Shown: in pieces, positions 1-7,012 of the stretch
Layout: the number at the start of each line of letters is the position of its first letter
How positions within the stretch are numbered: position 1 is the first letter of the stretch
Source: Lamprocystis purpurea DSM 4197
GTDB taxonomy: Bacteria; Pseudomonadota; Gammaproteobacteria; Chromatiales; Chromatiaceae
NCBI RefSeq assembly: GCF_000379525.1
Contig: NZ_KB902509.1
Coordinates: forward strand, 120,467 to 158,101
Length of the DNA: 37,635 nucleotides
Direction: 5' to 3'
Program-made: the position numbers and the translations under genes
The notes under the pieces: model-generated
The model's input: the letters and a program-made list of their open reading frames with translations, nothing else
Told to the model about the DNA's origin: nothing
Databases searched by the model: none

Positions 1-13
1 TTCCGGCAGGTCA

Positions 14-38
14 CGTCGCCCGCAAGCGGGCTCCTACG
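14..38. repeat. 25-bp dispersed repeat, single copy
   Basis: This 25-bp sequence (core GCCCGCAAGCGGGC) is identical to the right arm of the inverted repeat at 6831-6855. The shared sequence continues upstream, since GGCAGGTCA precedes both copies. The core is itself a short palindrome, as in REP-type elements. It marks a dispersed intergenic repeat and no gene is implied. Confidence 0.8.
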
Positions 39-92
39 GAGCTTGATTCTTGATAGCGTCTTATTCGGAAATCGCCTAAAGTCCGACAGCAC

Positions 93-176
93 GTAGGATG
101 GGCAGAGCGAGAGCGATGCCCATCCGGCCACCGCGACGCTTGAGGATGGGTATCGCTCTCGCTCTGCCCATCCTAC
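93..176. repeat. Long inverted repeat, 32-bp arms
   Basis: The arms at 93-124 and 145-176 are near-perfect reverse complements with about one mismatch, separated by 20 bp. The outer ends read GTAGGATGGGCAGAGC and its complement. The element could fold into a strong hairpin and looks like a dispersed intergenic palindrome. It abuts the transposase scrap that interrupts the toxin gene downstream of the TacA-type antitoxin. Confidence 0.8.
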
Positions 177-210
177 CGAGAGGCCCGGCCCCATCGGTTC
201 TGATCACACT

Positions 211-296
211 CGCCGCGACCTGGTCGGCGATCCACACCGCCCCATCGCCGAGGGCATGGACCTGGGTGTTCGTCCCCCAGCCCGCCGCGATAGCAC
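211..296 (-). pseudogene. Transposase fragment (ISKra4-like)
   Basis: About 28 codons on the minus strand read AAGWGTNTQVHALGDGAVWI and continue ADQVA. The phrase HALGDGAxWIADQV resembles the catalytic-core segment of ISKra4-type transposases, where it normally leads into a DFYH-like motif. Here the similarity stops and the reading frame runs into the palindrome at 93-176. There are no recognisable IS ends. It is read in the frame that follows the antitoxin, so it seems to have replaced most of the toxin. The family assignment is from memory of the motif and is moderately sure. Confidence 0.5.
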
Positions 297-297
297 A

Positions 298-327
298 GGC
301 CAGCGGACGGATACGGTAGCCGGTCAT
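298..327 (-). pseudogene. First ten codons of a GNAT toxin (TacT-like), truncated
   Basis: An ATG overlaps the antitoxin stop codon as ATGA, the usual coupling in tacA-tacT operons. The first residues, MTGYRIRPLA, look like the start of a GNAT acetyltransferase toxin. The frame then continues directly into transposase-like sequence, so the acetyltransferase domain is missing. The identity is inferred mainly from position and coupling, because ten residues are too few for a firm call. Confidence 0.35.
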
Positions 328-607
328 TGCCTGACTTGTTCGGTATGACGGTCGAAAGCACGGGCCAAAGCCGCGCGGGGCTCGACAGGTCCATCAAGGG
401 CAGCGAGAAAGGCTTTAAAATCCATGGCTGTCAGGGTCATCGACTCATTCGCCTGCACGACTTCCGCGGCCGCAGCCAAGGCGTGGGACAGCACGAAGTC
501 AGACACGCTGGTCTGGGCGTAGGCGGCTGCCTTGTCGAGTAACTGCCGCGCACGGGAGAGTCGCAGCGGATGTTGAGGCGGCCGTCTTTGGTCGTGGTGG
601 TGCTCAT
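324..607 (-). pseudogene. TacA-type DUF1778 antitoxin, frameshifted
   Basis: The gene starts at ATG 607 with MSTTTTKDGRLNIRCDS, a ribbon-helix-helix-like N-terminus. It continues in another frame as RARQLLDKAAAYAQTSVSDF and then VLSHALAAAAEVV up to RHTEQVRQ at the stop (324-326). The C-terminal half has the DUF1778 pattern, including a MDFKAFLAALD-like stretch before the final helix. The two halves are joined by a frameshift near 554-560, where a TC dinucleotide appears duplicated. In a living module TacA would bind and neutralise a GNAT toxin that acetylates aminoacyl-tRNA and would repress its own operon. Here the toxin is gone, so loss of the reading frame is unsurprising. A sequencing error at the TCTCCC run cannot be excluded. 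Confidence 0.7.
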
Positions 608-650
608 GCGAGACTCCAGACTGGGATTCATTCGCATCTCAGGTTCAGGG

Positions 651-1073
651 CTAAGCGCTGATGATCGACAGCGCGTCTTGTTTCAGTTCGTCTATCTTGA
701 GTTGCGCAGCGAGCTCGGCCTCGTCGTGTCGGCCCTCGAAGGCCTCCAGGGAGGCTTGGCGTAGCGCGGAGGGCAGGACCTCGTCGATGGCCTCGGCGAG
801 CTCCGCGTCGTCCAGGTAGATGCCGCCGGAGCGGCGGCGTTTGTTGACGCGGCGGATCGCGTCGGACGCATTGCGGATCGAGACGTCCCAGGAGCGGGTG
901 GTGCGGTGCTCCACTCGCTGTTTGATGAGGTGTAAGAGCAGGACCTGGAGATAACTCTCGATCTTCTGGATCTTGTCGTCACGGCTCATCTCGTCCAGCT
1001 CCCCGATCAGGATCAGGGCCTCGGCATAGCGGCCGTGTTCGATGTGTTCACGCAGTTGCAGCAGTTCGTCCAT
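651..1073 (-). CDS. DUF29 family protein
   Basis: This 140-aa protein starts at ATG 1073 (MDELLQLREHIEHGRYAEAL). It has the DUF29 pattern: an N-terminal helix pair, then a segment reading DDKIQKIESYLQVLLLHLIK, then TRSWDVSIRNASDAI and a C-terminal helix ending in the stop near 651. The frame is open upstream to 1283, but that extension is arginine-rich and low in recognisable structure, and GGGGGAC lies just before 1073, so the shorter start is preferred. DUF29 proteins are small, mostly helical and common in cyanobacteria and purple sulfur bacteria. No biochemical role is established. It stands alone here, between the decayed antitoxin locus and the DUF2202 gene. Confidence 0.8.
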   Translation of the reverse strand: MDELLQLREHIEHGRYAEALILIGELDEMSRDDKIQKIESYLQVLLLHLIKQRVEHRTTRSWDVSIRNASDAIRRVNKRRRSGGIYLDDAELAEAIDEVLPSALRQASLEAFEGRHDEAELAAQLKIDELKQDALSIISA

Positions 1074-1312
1074 CGCGTCCCCCGCCGAATCGCCGGGAAG
1101 TCCGGCGGCAGTACGCGCAGATCTTAGGCGATTGCCGGAATATTCTATAGCAGATCGCGAAGGATTAGCGTCTTCCTTAGCGCTGCGACGTGCGGCTCGA
1201 TGCGCATGACCACGCTTGGCGCGGTCGACATTTCTGTCGAGCCTGATCGTCTTCGTCGAGGTCCAGGCTTGGCGAAAAACCATAAGTGATAGAAATAAAT
1301 TAGTATTTTTTG

Positions 1313-1327
1313 TGGTACGGATCGTGC
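1313..1327 (+). promoter_or_regulatory. Candidate sigma-54 (-24/-12) promoter
   Basis: The sequence TGGTACG-GATC-GTGC matches the sigma-54 consensus TGGCACG-N4-TTGC at 9 of 11 informative positions. The invariant GG and GC are present at the correct spacing. It lies 48 bp upstream of the DUF2202 start at 1375. A sigma-54-dependent regulator is encoded just downstream on the other strand (2194-3528). The flanking region 1074-1312 holds no gene that I can support. Confidence 0.5.
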
Positions 1328-1374
1328 TTAGAGGCTCATGACAGCATCTCGCTGCACCCCACGAGGACTCTGTG

Positions 1375-2121
1375 ATGAACCTGAACTACCGTCTGCTCCC
1401 GCTCGCCCTGACCGCTGTCCTGGCCGCCGCGCCCGCCCTGGGTGCCGGTCCGCGCGGCACCCGCCCGGTCCTGCCGACCGTCGACGCCGGCGAAGCCGCG
1501 TCATTGACCTTCATGCGCGAGGAGGAAAAGGTGGCGCGTGACACCTACCTGGCCATGGAGGCGCGGTGGGATGCGCTGCCGTTCGCGAACATCGCCCAAT
1601 CCGAGCAACAGCATATGGATGCGGTGAAGGCCTCGCTGACCAAGTATGCGCTGCCCGATCCGGTCAACCCGGACCTGCCCGGTGTTTTCGACAATGAGAC
1701 CTTGCAGCAGATGTATACCGATCTGCTCGCCCGCGGTGAGACCTCTTACCTCGAAGCCTTGCGCGTCGGCGGGTTGATCGAGGAGGTCGACATCGACGAT
1801 GTGCAGGACGCCATGGACGCCACCGACAACGCGGATCTCAAGACGATGTACGGCAATTTGCTGCGCGGTTCACGCAACCATTTGCGGGCCTTCGCCGCCG
1901 CGATCGAAGCCCTGGGCGTGGTCTATGAGGCGCAGCATCTGGAGCAGGCGACCGTGGACGCGATCATCGACAGCCCGATGGAGCGCGGCGGCATGGCGGG
2001 CGCGCCGGCAACAGACCGGGTGCTGGCGGCGCTCGATGATCGCGAAACCATGGCGCGCGGCGGTGCCGGCCAGGGGAGCGGCCAGGGCAGCAAAGGCAAA
2101 GGCAAGGGAACTTGCTCCTGA
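1375..2121 (+). CDS. Secreted DUF2202 domain protein
   Basis: This 248-aa protein has a clear signal peptide (MNLNYRLLPLALTAVLAA, then APALGA). ATG 1375 is preferred over the GTG three bases upstream because GAGG at 1363-1366 gives better spacing. The mature part begins with an acidic helix containing FMREEEKVARDTYLAM, typical of the ferritin-like DUF2202 family, and several further helices carry Glu/His residues (QSEQQHMDAV, SRNHLRAF). The last 25 residues are Gly/Ser/Lys-rich (GSGQGSKGKGKGTCS). DUF2202 proteins are predicted four-helix ferritin-like folds, and their metal binding or function is not established. The gene is convergent with the two-component operon and has a candidate sigma-54 promoter, which suggests but does not prove control by the neighbouring regulator. 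Confidence 0.85.
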   Translation: MNLNYRLLPLALTAVLAAAPALGAGPRGTRPVLPTVDAGEAASLTFMREEEKVARDTYLAMEARWDALPFANIAQSEQQHMDAVKASLTKYALPDPVNPDLPGVFDNETLQQMYTDLLARGETSYLEALRVGGLIEEVDIDDVQDAMDATDNADLKTMYGNLLRGSRNHLRAFAAAIEALGVVYEAQHLEQATVDAIIDSPMERGGMAGAPATDRVLAALDDRETMARGGAGQGSGQGSKGKGKGTCS

Positions 2122-2193
2122 CGCGCATGCGTCCCGCGGCGGCCGGGTCCTGGTCTGATTCGCGTTCATTCGCAGCGAGCTGTTCCGACAGCA

Positions 2194-3528
2194 TCAGCCT
2201 TCAGGCCGCCGAATCCCAAACTTACCCATCTTGTAACGCAGCACCCGCTCGCTGATACCGAGTACGTCGGCGGCACGGGTCTGCACCCAGTCGGTCTGGT
2301 TCAATGCCGCGATCAGCAGGTCGCGCTCCAGGCTGTCCAGCCGTTCCTGCAGCGGACCCGGCTCAGTCCCCTCCGCTTGGCGGACCTCATCGGGCAGGTC
2401 CGCCGGCTGCAAGCGGCTGCCGCGCGCCAGGGTCAGGCTGCGCTGAATGATGTGTTTGAGCTCGCGCACGTTGCCTGGGTACTGGTAGCGCACCAGCAGG
2501 TCCAGGGTTTCGGGTGCGAACTGCATGGGTCGGCGCGCATACCGGGCGACAAAGTGATCGATCAGCGCCGGGATATCCGCGCGCCGCTGACGCAACGGCG
2601 GCACGGTGATGTCCAGGACATTGAGCCGAAAATAGAGGTCTTCGCGAAAGGCGCCGGACTTGGCCATCGCCTGGAGATCACGGTTGGTCGCGGCCACCAC
2701 GCGGGCGTTCACGGCGATGTCGTGCTCGCCGCCGACCCGGCTGATGCGCTGCTCCTGGAGGGCGCGCAGGAGCTTGGACTGGAGCGCCAAGGGGAGTTCC
2801 CCAACCTCGTCCAGGAACAGGGTGCCGCCCGTGGCCTGCTCGAAGCGTCCCCGATGGTTGCGGTCGGCGCCGGTGAAGGCGCCTTTTTCGTGTCCGAATA
2901 ACTCACTCTCGAACAGGTTCTCCGGGATCGCCGCACAATTGACCTCGACGAAGGGCGCCGTGGGCGTCGGTCCGAGCAGGTGGATGAGGCGGGCGATGAG
3001 ATCTTTGCCGGTGCCGGTCTCGCCCTGAATCAGGACGCTCCAAGGGCTGTCCGCCACCCGCCGGACCCGCGACAGGGTGTCCTGCATCGCGGGGCTGGAG
3101 CCGATGATCTCCAGCGGCAGGGGGCCGGATTCCAGTGCCTCGGTCACCCCGGCCACGTCCTCGGCCACGGCGAGGTCCAGCTCGATCTGCTGGATTTTCT
3201 GCCGCAGCACCATCAGGTCCACCGGCTTCTCCAGGAAATCGTCGGCGCCGAGCTTCATCACGTTCACGGCAGTCTCCACCGCGCCATAGGCGGTGATCAT
3301 GATGGCGCGCACCAGCGGGTTGCCGGCCTTCATGCGCGCCAGCACCTGGTCACCGTTCAGTCCGGGCATGCGATGGTCCAGCAAGGCGAGTTGAACGCAT
3401 TCGCGGCGAAACAGGGTCAGCGCTTCCTCTCCGTCAGCGGCGGCCAGCACCCGATGGCCCTGTTTTTCGAGAAAACCCGCCAGCAGTTCACGCTGCATCG
3501 GGTCGTCGTCGGCAATCAGAATATTCAT
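2194..3528 (-). CDS. Sigma-54-dependent response regulator (NtrC family)
   Basis: This 444-aa protein has the complete three-domain plan. The receiver domain occupies residues 1-115, with an acidic cluster DDD at 8-10, phosphoacceptor D51 (LLDHRMPG), T79 and K101. The AAA+ domain carries Walker A GETGTGK near 169-175, the sigma-54 contact motif GAFTGA at 216-221 and Walker B LFLDE at 237-241. A Fis-type helix-turn-helix follows at about 416-441 (AADVLGISERVLRYKM). On phosphorylation such proteins oligomerise at enhancers and remodel sigma-54 holoenzyme using ATP. The ATG start lies 5 bp after the histidine kinase stop, so the two are cotranscribed and form a cognate pair. The target genes are unknown; the DUF2202 gene is a candidate. 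Confidence 0.95.
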   Translation of the reverse strand: MNILIADDDPMQRELLAGFLEKQGHRVLAAADGEEALTLFRRECVQLALLDHRMPGLNGDQVLARMKAGNPLVRAIMITAYGAVETAVNVMKLGADDFLEKPVDLMVLRQKIQQIELDLAVAEDVAGVTEALESGPLPLEIIGSSPAMQDTLSRVRRVADSPWSVLIQGETGTGKDLIARLIHLLGPTPTAPFVEVNCAAIPENLFESELFGHEKGAFTGADRNHRGRFEQATGGTLFLDEVGELPLALQSKLLRALQEQRISRVGGEHDIAVNARVVAATNRDLQAMAKSGAFREDLYFRLNVLDITVPPLRQRRADIPALIDHFVARYARRPMQFAPETLDLLVRYQYPGNVRELKHIIQRSLTLARGSRLQPADLPDEVRQAEGTEPGPLQERLDSLERDLLIAALNQTDWVQTRAADVLGISERVLRYKMGKFGIRRPEG

Positions 3529-3533
3529 GTTGT

Positions 3534-5111
3534 TCAGATACGACCTTCGTCGGATGGACGCGACGGCAGCGTGAGATGCACGCGCAGTCGACCGGGCCGC
3601 GGCACCTCCAGCGTGAGGCTGCCGCCGTGGGCGAGGATGATGCGCCGGGAGATGGCGAGTCCCAGTCCGGTGCCCGCGGTCTTGGTGGTGAACCAGGGCT
3701 CCAGGAGGCGCTCCACATCTTGGGTTGGGACCGCTAAGCCATCATTGGCCAGCGCCAGGTGGGCGCCATTGGCGTCGGGCCAGACCTGGATCTCCAGCAC
3801 GCCGCCGCCTTGCGCCTCCAGCGCGTTGCGCAGCAGATTGTCGAGCACCTGCCGCAACAGGTCAGGGTCGCCCAGGGCCCAGGTGGCGGGGTTCAGCGTG
3901 AGTGCGAGTTGGAGCCCGGCCGCCGCGATCCGCTGCCGGTAGAGGCTCAGTTGATCGGCGAGCAGCGCGTCCAGTGCGATCCGCTCCTGCCGCGGCCGCA
4001 GCGGTCGCGCATAGTCCAGCAGGCCAACGACAGTGCCGTTGGTGCGCCGCACCGCGGCCAGCACCAGGTCCACCAGCCGACGGTGCTCGGCGTTCAGTTC
4101 GTCCGCCTCCAGTTGCAGGCGCTGGAGGCCCATCGCCATGGCGTTCAACGGATTGCGGATCTCATGGGCGATGGCGGCGGCGGCCCGACCCAGGCCCGCC
4201 TCCTCGCGCTGCCGCGACAGCCGTCGCTCATAGTCCAGACGCTGGCGCTCGTGGGTGCGCTGATGACGGATCAGCACCCAGGTCCCGACACCTCCGGCCA
4301 GCGCCAATACGACGACAAACCCGAGGAACTCCCACCACAGGCGGGCGCGTCTGGCCAACAGCGGTCCGGCATCCAGCTCCAGGACCAGACGTGCGCCGGC
4401 GACCAGGGCGCTGGCTTGGGCCACGCTGGTTCCGTCCGGACGCTGATGCAGGGTGACCGGGAGTGGGTCGGCGCCGGTCGGCGGCGCGGCATCGTGCGGC
4501 TTGCCCTCCAGCCGCACCGTCATCACGCCGGGCAGGTCGGCGACGGCCGCCAGTGCCTGGGGCAGTCCGACAGCCGCTTCCAAGGCTTCGGTCTGGCGAC
4601 TGTCCATGCCGACCAGAACACAGCCGCGGTTCGCGTCGGGCGCGACCCCGAGCACGAGCGTGTGCGTTTCGGCCAGGCGGATCAGGCGGTCCAGGCGGGT
4701 GCAGTCCAGCGTCTCGCCCGGCTGCCAATCCTCCGGGCCCTGAATTGTCGTTCCATCGACGCGGACGATGCGGATCACGGACAATCCGGCCTGGTCGGCG
4801 AAGGCGCGCAGCTCATCGGGGCGAAAGGGGGCGATTTCGTCCAGGTAATCGACGAAGTGCGCCGAATTACCGAGAAAGCGCATCAGGATGGCGGCGGTGA
4901 CGTCTTCCGCGATCAGCGCGCCGCGGGCGTGCAGGATCACCGCGTCGGCCAGCAGGTGGGCACGGACTCCGGCATCGTCGAGAAAAAGGCGCTGCGCCTG
5001 TCGGGTCTGCACAAAGAACCAGGCCAGCACCAGCGTGAAGAGCAGGCCGAAGACCAGGAGATGCCCCAGCCAGGGTGGCGGCAGACGGCGGCGGTTGGGT
5101 TCAGCGTCCAC
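3534..5111 (-). CDS. Membrane sensor histidine kinase
   Basis: This 525-aa protein starts at a GTG that overlaps the preceding gene by 11 bp. Transmembrane helix 1 (about 15-34) and helix 2 (about 261-281) enclose a periplasmic sensor domain of roughly 225 residues that I do not recognise. It contains Cys138 (TLDCTRL) and Cys164 (NRGCVLVG), a possible disulfide pair. After helix 2 comes a linker helix and then HisKA with phosphoacceptor H316 in AIAHEIRNPLNAM. The ATPase domain has the N box DNLLRNALEA (424-433) and the G box GTGLGLAIS (480-488). It is an NtrB/AtoS/ZraS-like kinase that should phosphorylate D51 of the downstream regulator. The signal is unknown, but the two exported proteins at the head of the operon suggest an envelope stimulus. 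Confidence 0.93.
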   Translation of the reverse strand: MDAEPNRRRLPPPWLGHLLVFGLLFTLVLAWFFVQTRQAQRLFLDDAGVRAHLLADAVILHARGALIAEDVTAAILMRFLGNSAHFVDYLDEIAPFRPDELRAFADQAGLSVIRIVRVDGTTIQGPEDWQPGETLDCTRLDRLIRLAETHTLVLGVAPDANRGCVLVGMDSRQTEALEAAVGLPQALAAVADLPGVMTVRLEGKPHDAAPPTGADPLPVTLHQRPDGTSVAQASALVAGARLVLELDAGPLLARRARLWWEFLGFVVVLALAGGVGTWVLIRHQRTHERQRLDYERRLSRQREEAGLGRAAAAIAHEIRNPLNAMAMGLQRLQLEADELNAEHRRLVDLVLAAVRRTNGTVVGLLDYARPLRPRQERIALDALLADQLSLYRQRIAAAGLQLALTLNPATWALGDPDLLRQVLDNLLRNALEAQGGGVLEIQVWPDANGAHLALANDGLAVPTQDVERLLEPWFTTKTAGTGLGLAISRRIILAHGGSLTLEVPRPGRLRVHLTLPSRPSDEGRI

Positions 5112-5478
5112 CGCGTCCTCCGCCGAGGCCGCGTTGCGCGCCGTGCATCAGCCGTGAGCGCACCCCGGTGCGGTCACGCTCGATGCCGTCGCGTTCGAGT
5201 GGGACCAGGCGTGCATGCGTCCAGGGGTCCGCGTCCCCAGGCGCGGCGGCAGGCCATAACCGGACCCGTTGGCCCACCGTGATCCCAGGTGGCAGGCGCT
5301 CCTCTCCAAGCGGGATGACCACCCGCCCGGCGGTGTCTCCCGTGGGCTCCTCCAGGGTCAGGATCACCTGATCGGGCGCAATGGACAGCACCCGCGCCAG
5401 CACCGGGTCCGGTGCGCCGGCGGCGGGTCCGACGAGGGTCGCCGTGGCGAACCACAGGCCCAGCGCGGCGTGCCGCAT
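5101..5478 (-). CDS. Small exported protein of unknown function
   Basis: Starting at ATG 5478 this is a 125-aa protein with a signal peptide (MRHAALGLWFATATLVGPA, then AGA). A GTG start at 5511 is also open but lies inside the preceding gene and would weaken the signal peptide. The mature part has alternating hydrophobic residues (VLARVLSIAPDQVILTLEEP, later RVVIPLGEERLPPGITVGQR), suggesting a small beta-barrel. The tail is basic and Gly/Arg-rich (QRGLGGGRGGR). No family is recognised. It sits 10 bp after the outer-membrane gene and its last codons overlap the kinase start. It may therefore be an accessory of the sensor or of the barrel, which is inference from operon structure only. Confidence 0.65.
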   Translation of the reverse strand: MRHAALGLWFATATLVGPAAGAPDPVLARVLSIAPDQVILTLEEPTGDTAGRVVIPLGEERLPPGITVGQRVRLWPAAAPGDADPWTHARLVPLERDGIERDRTGVRSRLMHGAQRGLGGGRGGR

Positions 5479-5488
5479 CAGAGTAGGG

Positions 5489-6484
5489 TTAAAAAGACCA
5501 GGAGAGGCCACACTGGGTCACCTGCTGTCGAAACGCCCGCGTGGCGATCGTGGATTGGCTGTTGATCCAATCGAGACTGCAAAATAACGCGGCCTGATCG
5601 ATGGTGCGCCGCAGGGTCAGGCCGGCGGCGAGTTCGTTATCGACCCGTTCCTGTTGCTGCGGTGCCCGGTCATAGGCGGTGCGCGACCAGCCCAGACCCA
5701 GTTCCAGCGACCAATCGACCGCCGGTTCAGCGCGGATCTGAAATCCCGCGCCGCTCCGGACATAGGCATCGACTGGGACCGGCGAGTTGCACCGGGTGAT
5801 GGCGGCTGACAGAACGCTCGTCAGCGTCGGCGACCAGGCGTGGGTGACATCGATTCCCAATCCGGACAGCAGGTCGGTGCGGCGCACCGCCAGGCCGCCG
5901 CGTGCCCGCCCGGACTGGCTCGCCGCCGGGAGGCTGGGACCGGACCCGGGCCGTCCGGCCCAGGGGAGCGATGGATAAATGTACGCGAGTTGGCGGATCT
6001 CGGCGGTGAGGTTGAGCGAGTCGCGGGCGGTCAGAATCCGCTCATAGCGAAGCGTCAGCGCCGCCTCATTACGCGCATCCGCCGGCACCAACGCATCGCG
6101 GTAGGCGGCCACCGCTGCCGATAAGGTCATGACACCGCTGTCGTCGGGCCATGTACCAGACCAATCGGCGTTCAGCGCGAAGCGGTAATTGTCGTTGGCC
6201 GCCTCGTAGTCGGTATAGAAGCCGCTCGCCCCGAGACTGACATCGGCCCCGCCCAACCCGATCGGCTGCACTGCCGCGAAGACATAGCGCGCAAAGGCCA
6301 GCCCGGTTGCCTCATGGCTCTGCGCGGGGTTCGAGTCGTAGCCGGCGGAGACGTCGCCCTCCAGCTCTCCGCTCAGTGGAGCGGCCAGGATTGGCCCGGC
6401 CGCGAGCAGCGCCAGCGGCAAGGTGCAGCGCCGCGCGTGCGTGCGACGGGCGGCGTTTCGGTTGGATTGCGCGCGCTGCGGCAC
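5489..6484 (-). CDS. Outer-membrane beta-barrel protein
   Basis: This 331-aa protein begins at GTG 6484. The start is supported by the aligned remnant at 15.8 kb, which has ATG at the equivalent position. A basic N-terminus and hydrophobic core (CTLPLALLAAGPILAAP) form a signal peptide. The mature protein begins ELEGDVSAGYDSNPAQ and consists of alternating beta-strand patterns with aromatic girdle residues. It ends in LSWSF, and a C-terminal Phe is the usual Bam-recognition signal of outer-membrane barrels. GYDSNP-like openings are common in DUF560-type and related barrels, but I cannot fix the family. It heads an operon with a small exported protein, a histidine kinase and a sigma-54 regulator. 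The upstream DNA is a deleted rloB remnant rather than an obvious promoter. Confidence 0.8.
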   Translation of the reverse strand: MPQRAQSNRNAARRTHARRCTLPLALLAAGPILAAPLSGELEGDVSAGYDSNPAQSHEATGLAFARYVFAAVQPIGLGGADVSLGASGFYTDYEAANDNYRFALNADWSGTWPDDSGVMTLSAAVAAYRDALVPADARNEAALTLRYERILTARDSLNLTAEIRQLAYIYPSLPWAGRPGSGPSLPAASQSGRARGGLAVRRTDLLSGLGIDVTHAWSPTLTSVLSAAITRCNSPVPVDAYVRSGAGFQIRAEPAVDWSLELGLGWSRTAYDRAPQQQERVDNELAAGLTLRRTIDQAALFCSLDWINSQSTIATRAFRQQVTQCGLSWSF

Positions 6485-6499
6485 GTGAGTCCGTGTCGC

Positions 6500-6631
6500 T
6501 TAGCAGCCGGCTATCGACGGGGCCGAATCGTTTCGACTGCACTCACAAACGATCAGCAGGCGCCGTTTCGGGTTCTTGCTTGGGACACGACGCGCCGCGC
6601 CTCGGTGTCGGCCGCGGCGTTTGTTCTCCAT
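6500..6631 (-). pseudogene. Internally deleted rloB remnant (43 codons)
   Basis: The ORF reads MENKRRGRHRGAARR, then VPSKNPKRRLLIVCE, and jumps in frame to CSRNDSAPSIAGC and TAA. The first part aligns with residues 1-30 of the intact RloB at 15853-16506. The last part aligns with that protein's final residues SRNDSAPSVAGR. About 170 codons in between, including the rest of the TOPRIM-like domain, are missing, and the junction is near 6541. The 15-bp spacer to the next gene start matches the other locus. No function is expected, although the reading frame is still open and lies directly upstream of the outer-membrane operon. Confidence 0.85.
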
Positions 6632-6771
6632 CTGCTGGGGGTCGTGCTGCAATCTACGGGTTCGCAAAGTAGGAGAAGAGACTTAACATTTTAATATTAA
6701 AAGATTTTCATGTCAATGACCCGGTTGCCCGATGGACCCTGCGCAAGGTGATTTCCGCGAAAGGTCCAACC

Positions 6772-6855
6772 CGTAGGAGCCCGCTTGCGGGCGACGGGTG
6801 GGGGCAGAATGACGCGATTCGGGCAGGTCACGTCGCCCGCAAGCGGGCTCCTACG
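6772..6855. repeat. Perfect 25-bp inverted repeat, dispersed REP-like
   Basis: The arms at 6772-6796 and 6831-6855 are exact reverse complements (core GCCCGCTTGCGGGC) separated by 34 bp. The right arm and its flank recur at 6-38. Together with the rloB remnant and an AT-rich stretch at 6685-6710, this fills the gap between the outer-membrane operon and hsdM (6485-7012). No other gene is supported there. Confidence 0.85.
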
Positions 6856-7012
6856 AAGTGCGTGCGGGCGCGACGGGCCTCGTCAACGTCCGAAGCGTCG
6901 CCCGCGGTGATCGCGGCCGGGCCGTGACGCGCCCGACGCGCTAAGATGGTCAGGCCCCCGTCGCGGGTGGTCGAATGTATTCTCCGTCGTCCGTCACTGA
7001 TCGCGCATCCAC

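Noticed and set aside
3759-5282. 507-codon open frame on the plus strand opposite the histidine kinase
   Set aside because: It is antisense to a kinase with complete motifs, is Gln/Arg/His-rich and shows no family pattern; high GC keeps such frames open.
6485-6760. Sigma-54 promoter for the outer-membrane operon
   Set aside because: I searched the minus strand for GG/GC at -24/-12 spacing and found only partial matches lacking the invariant GG.
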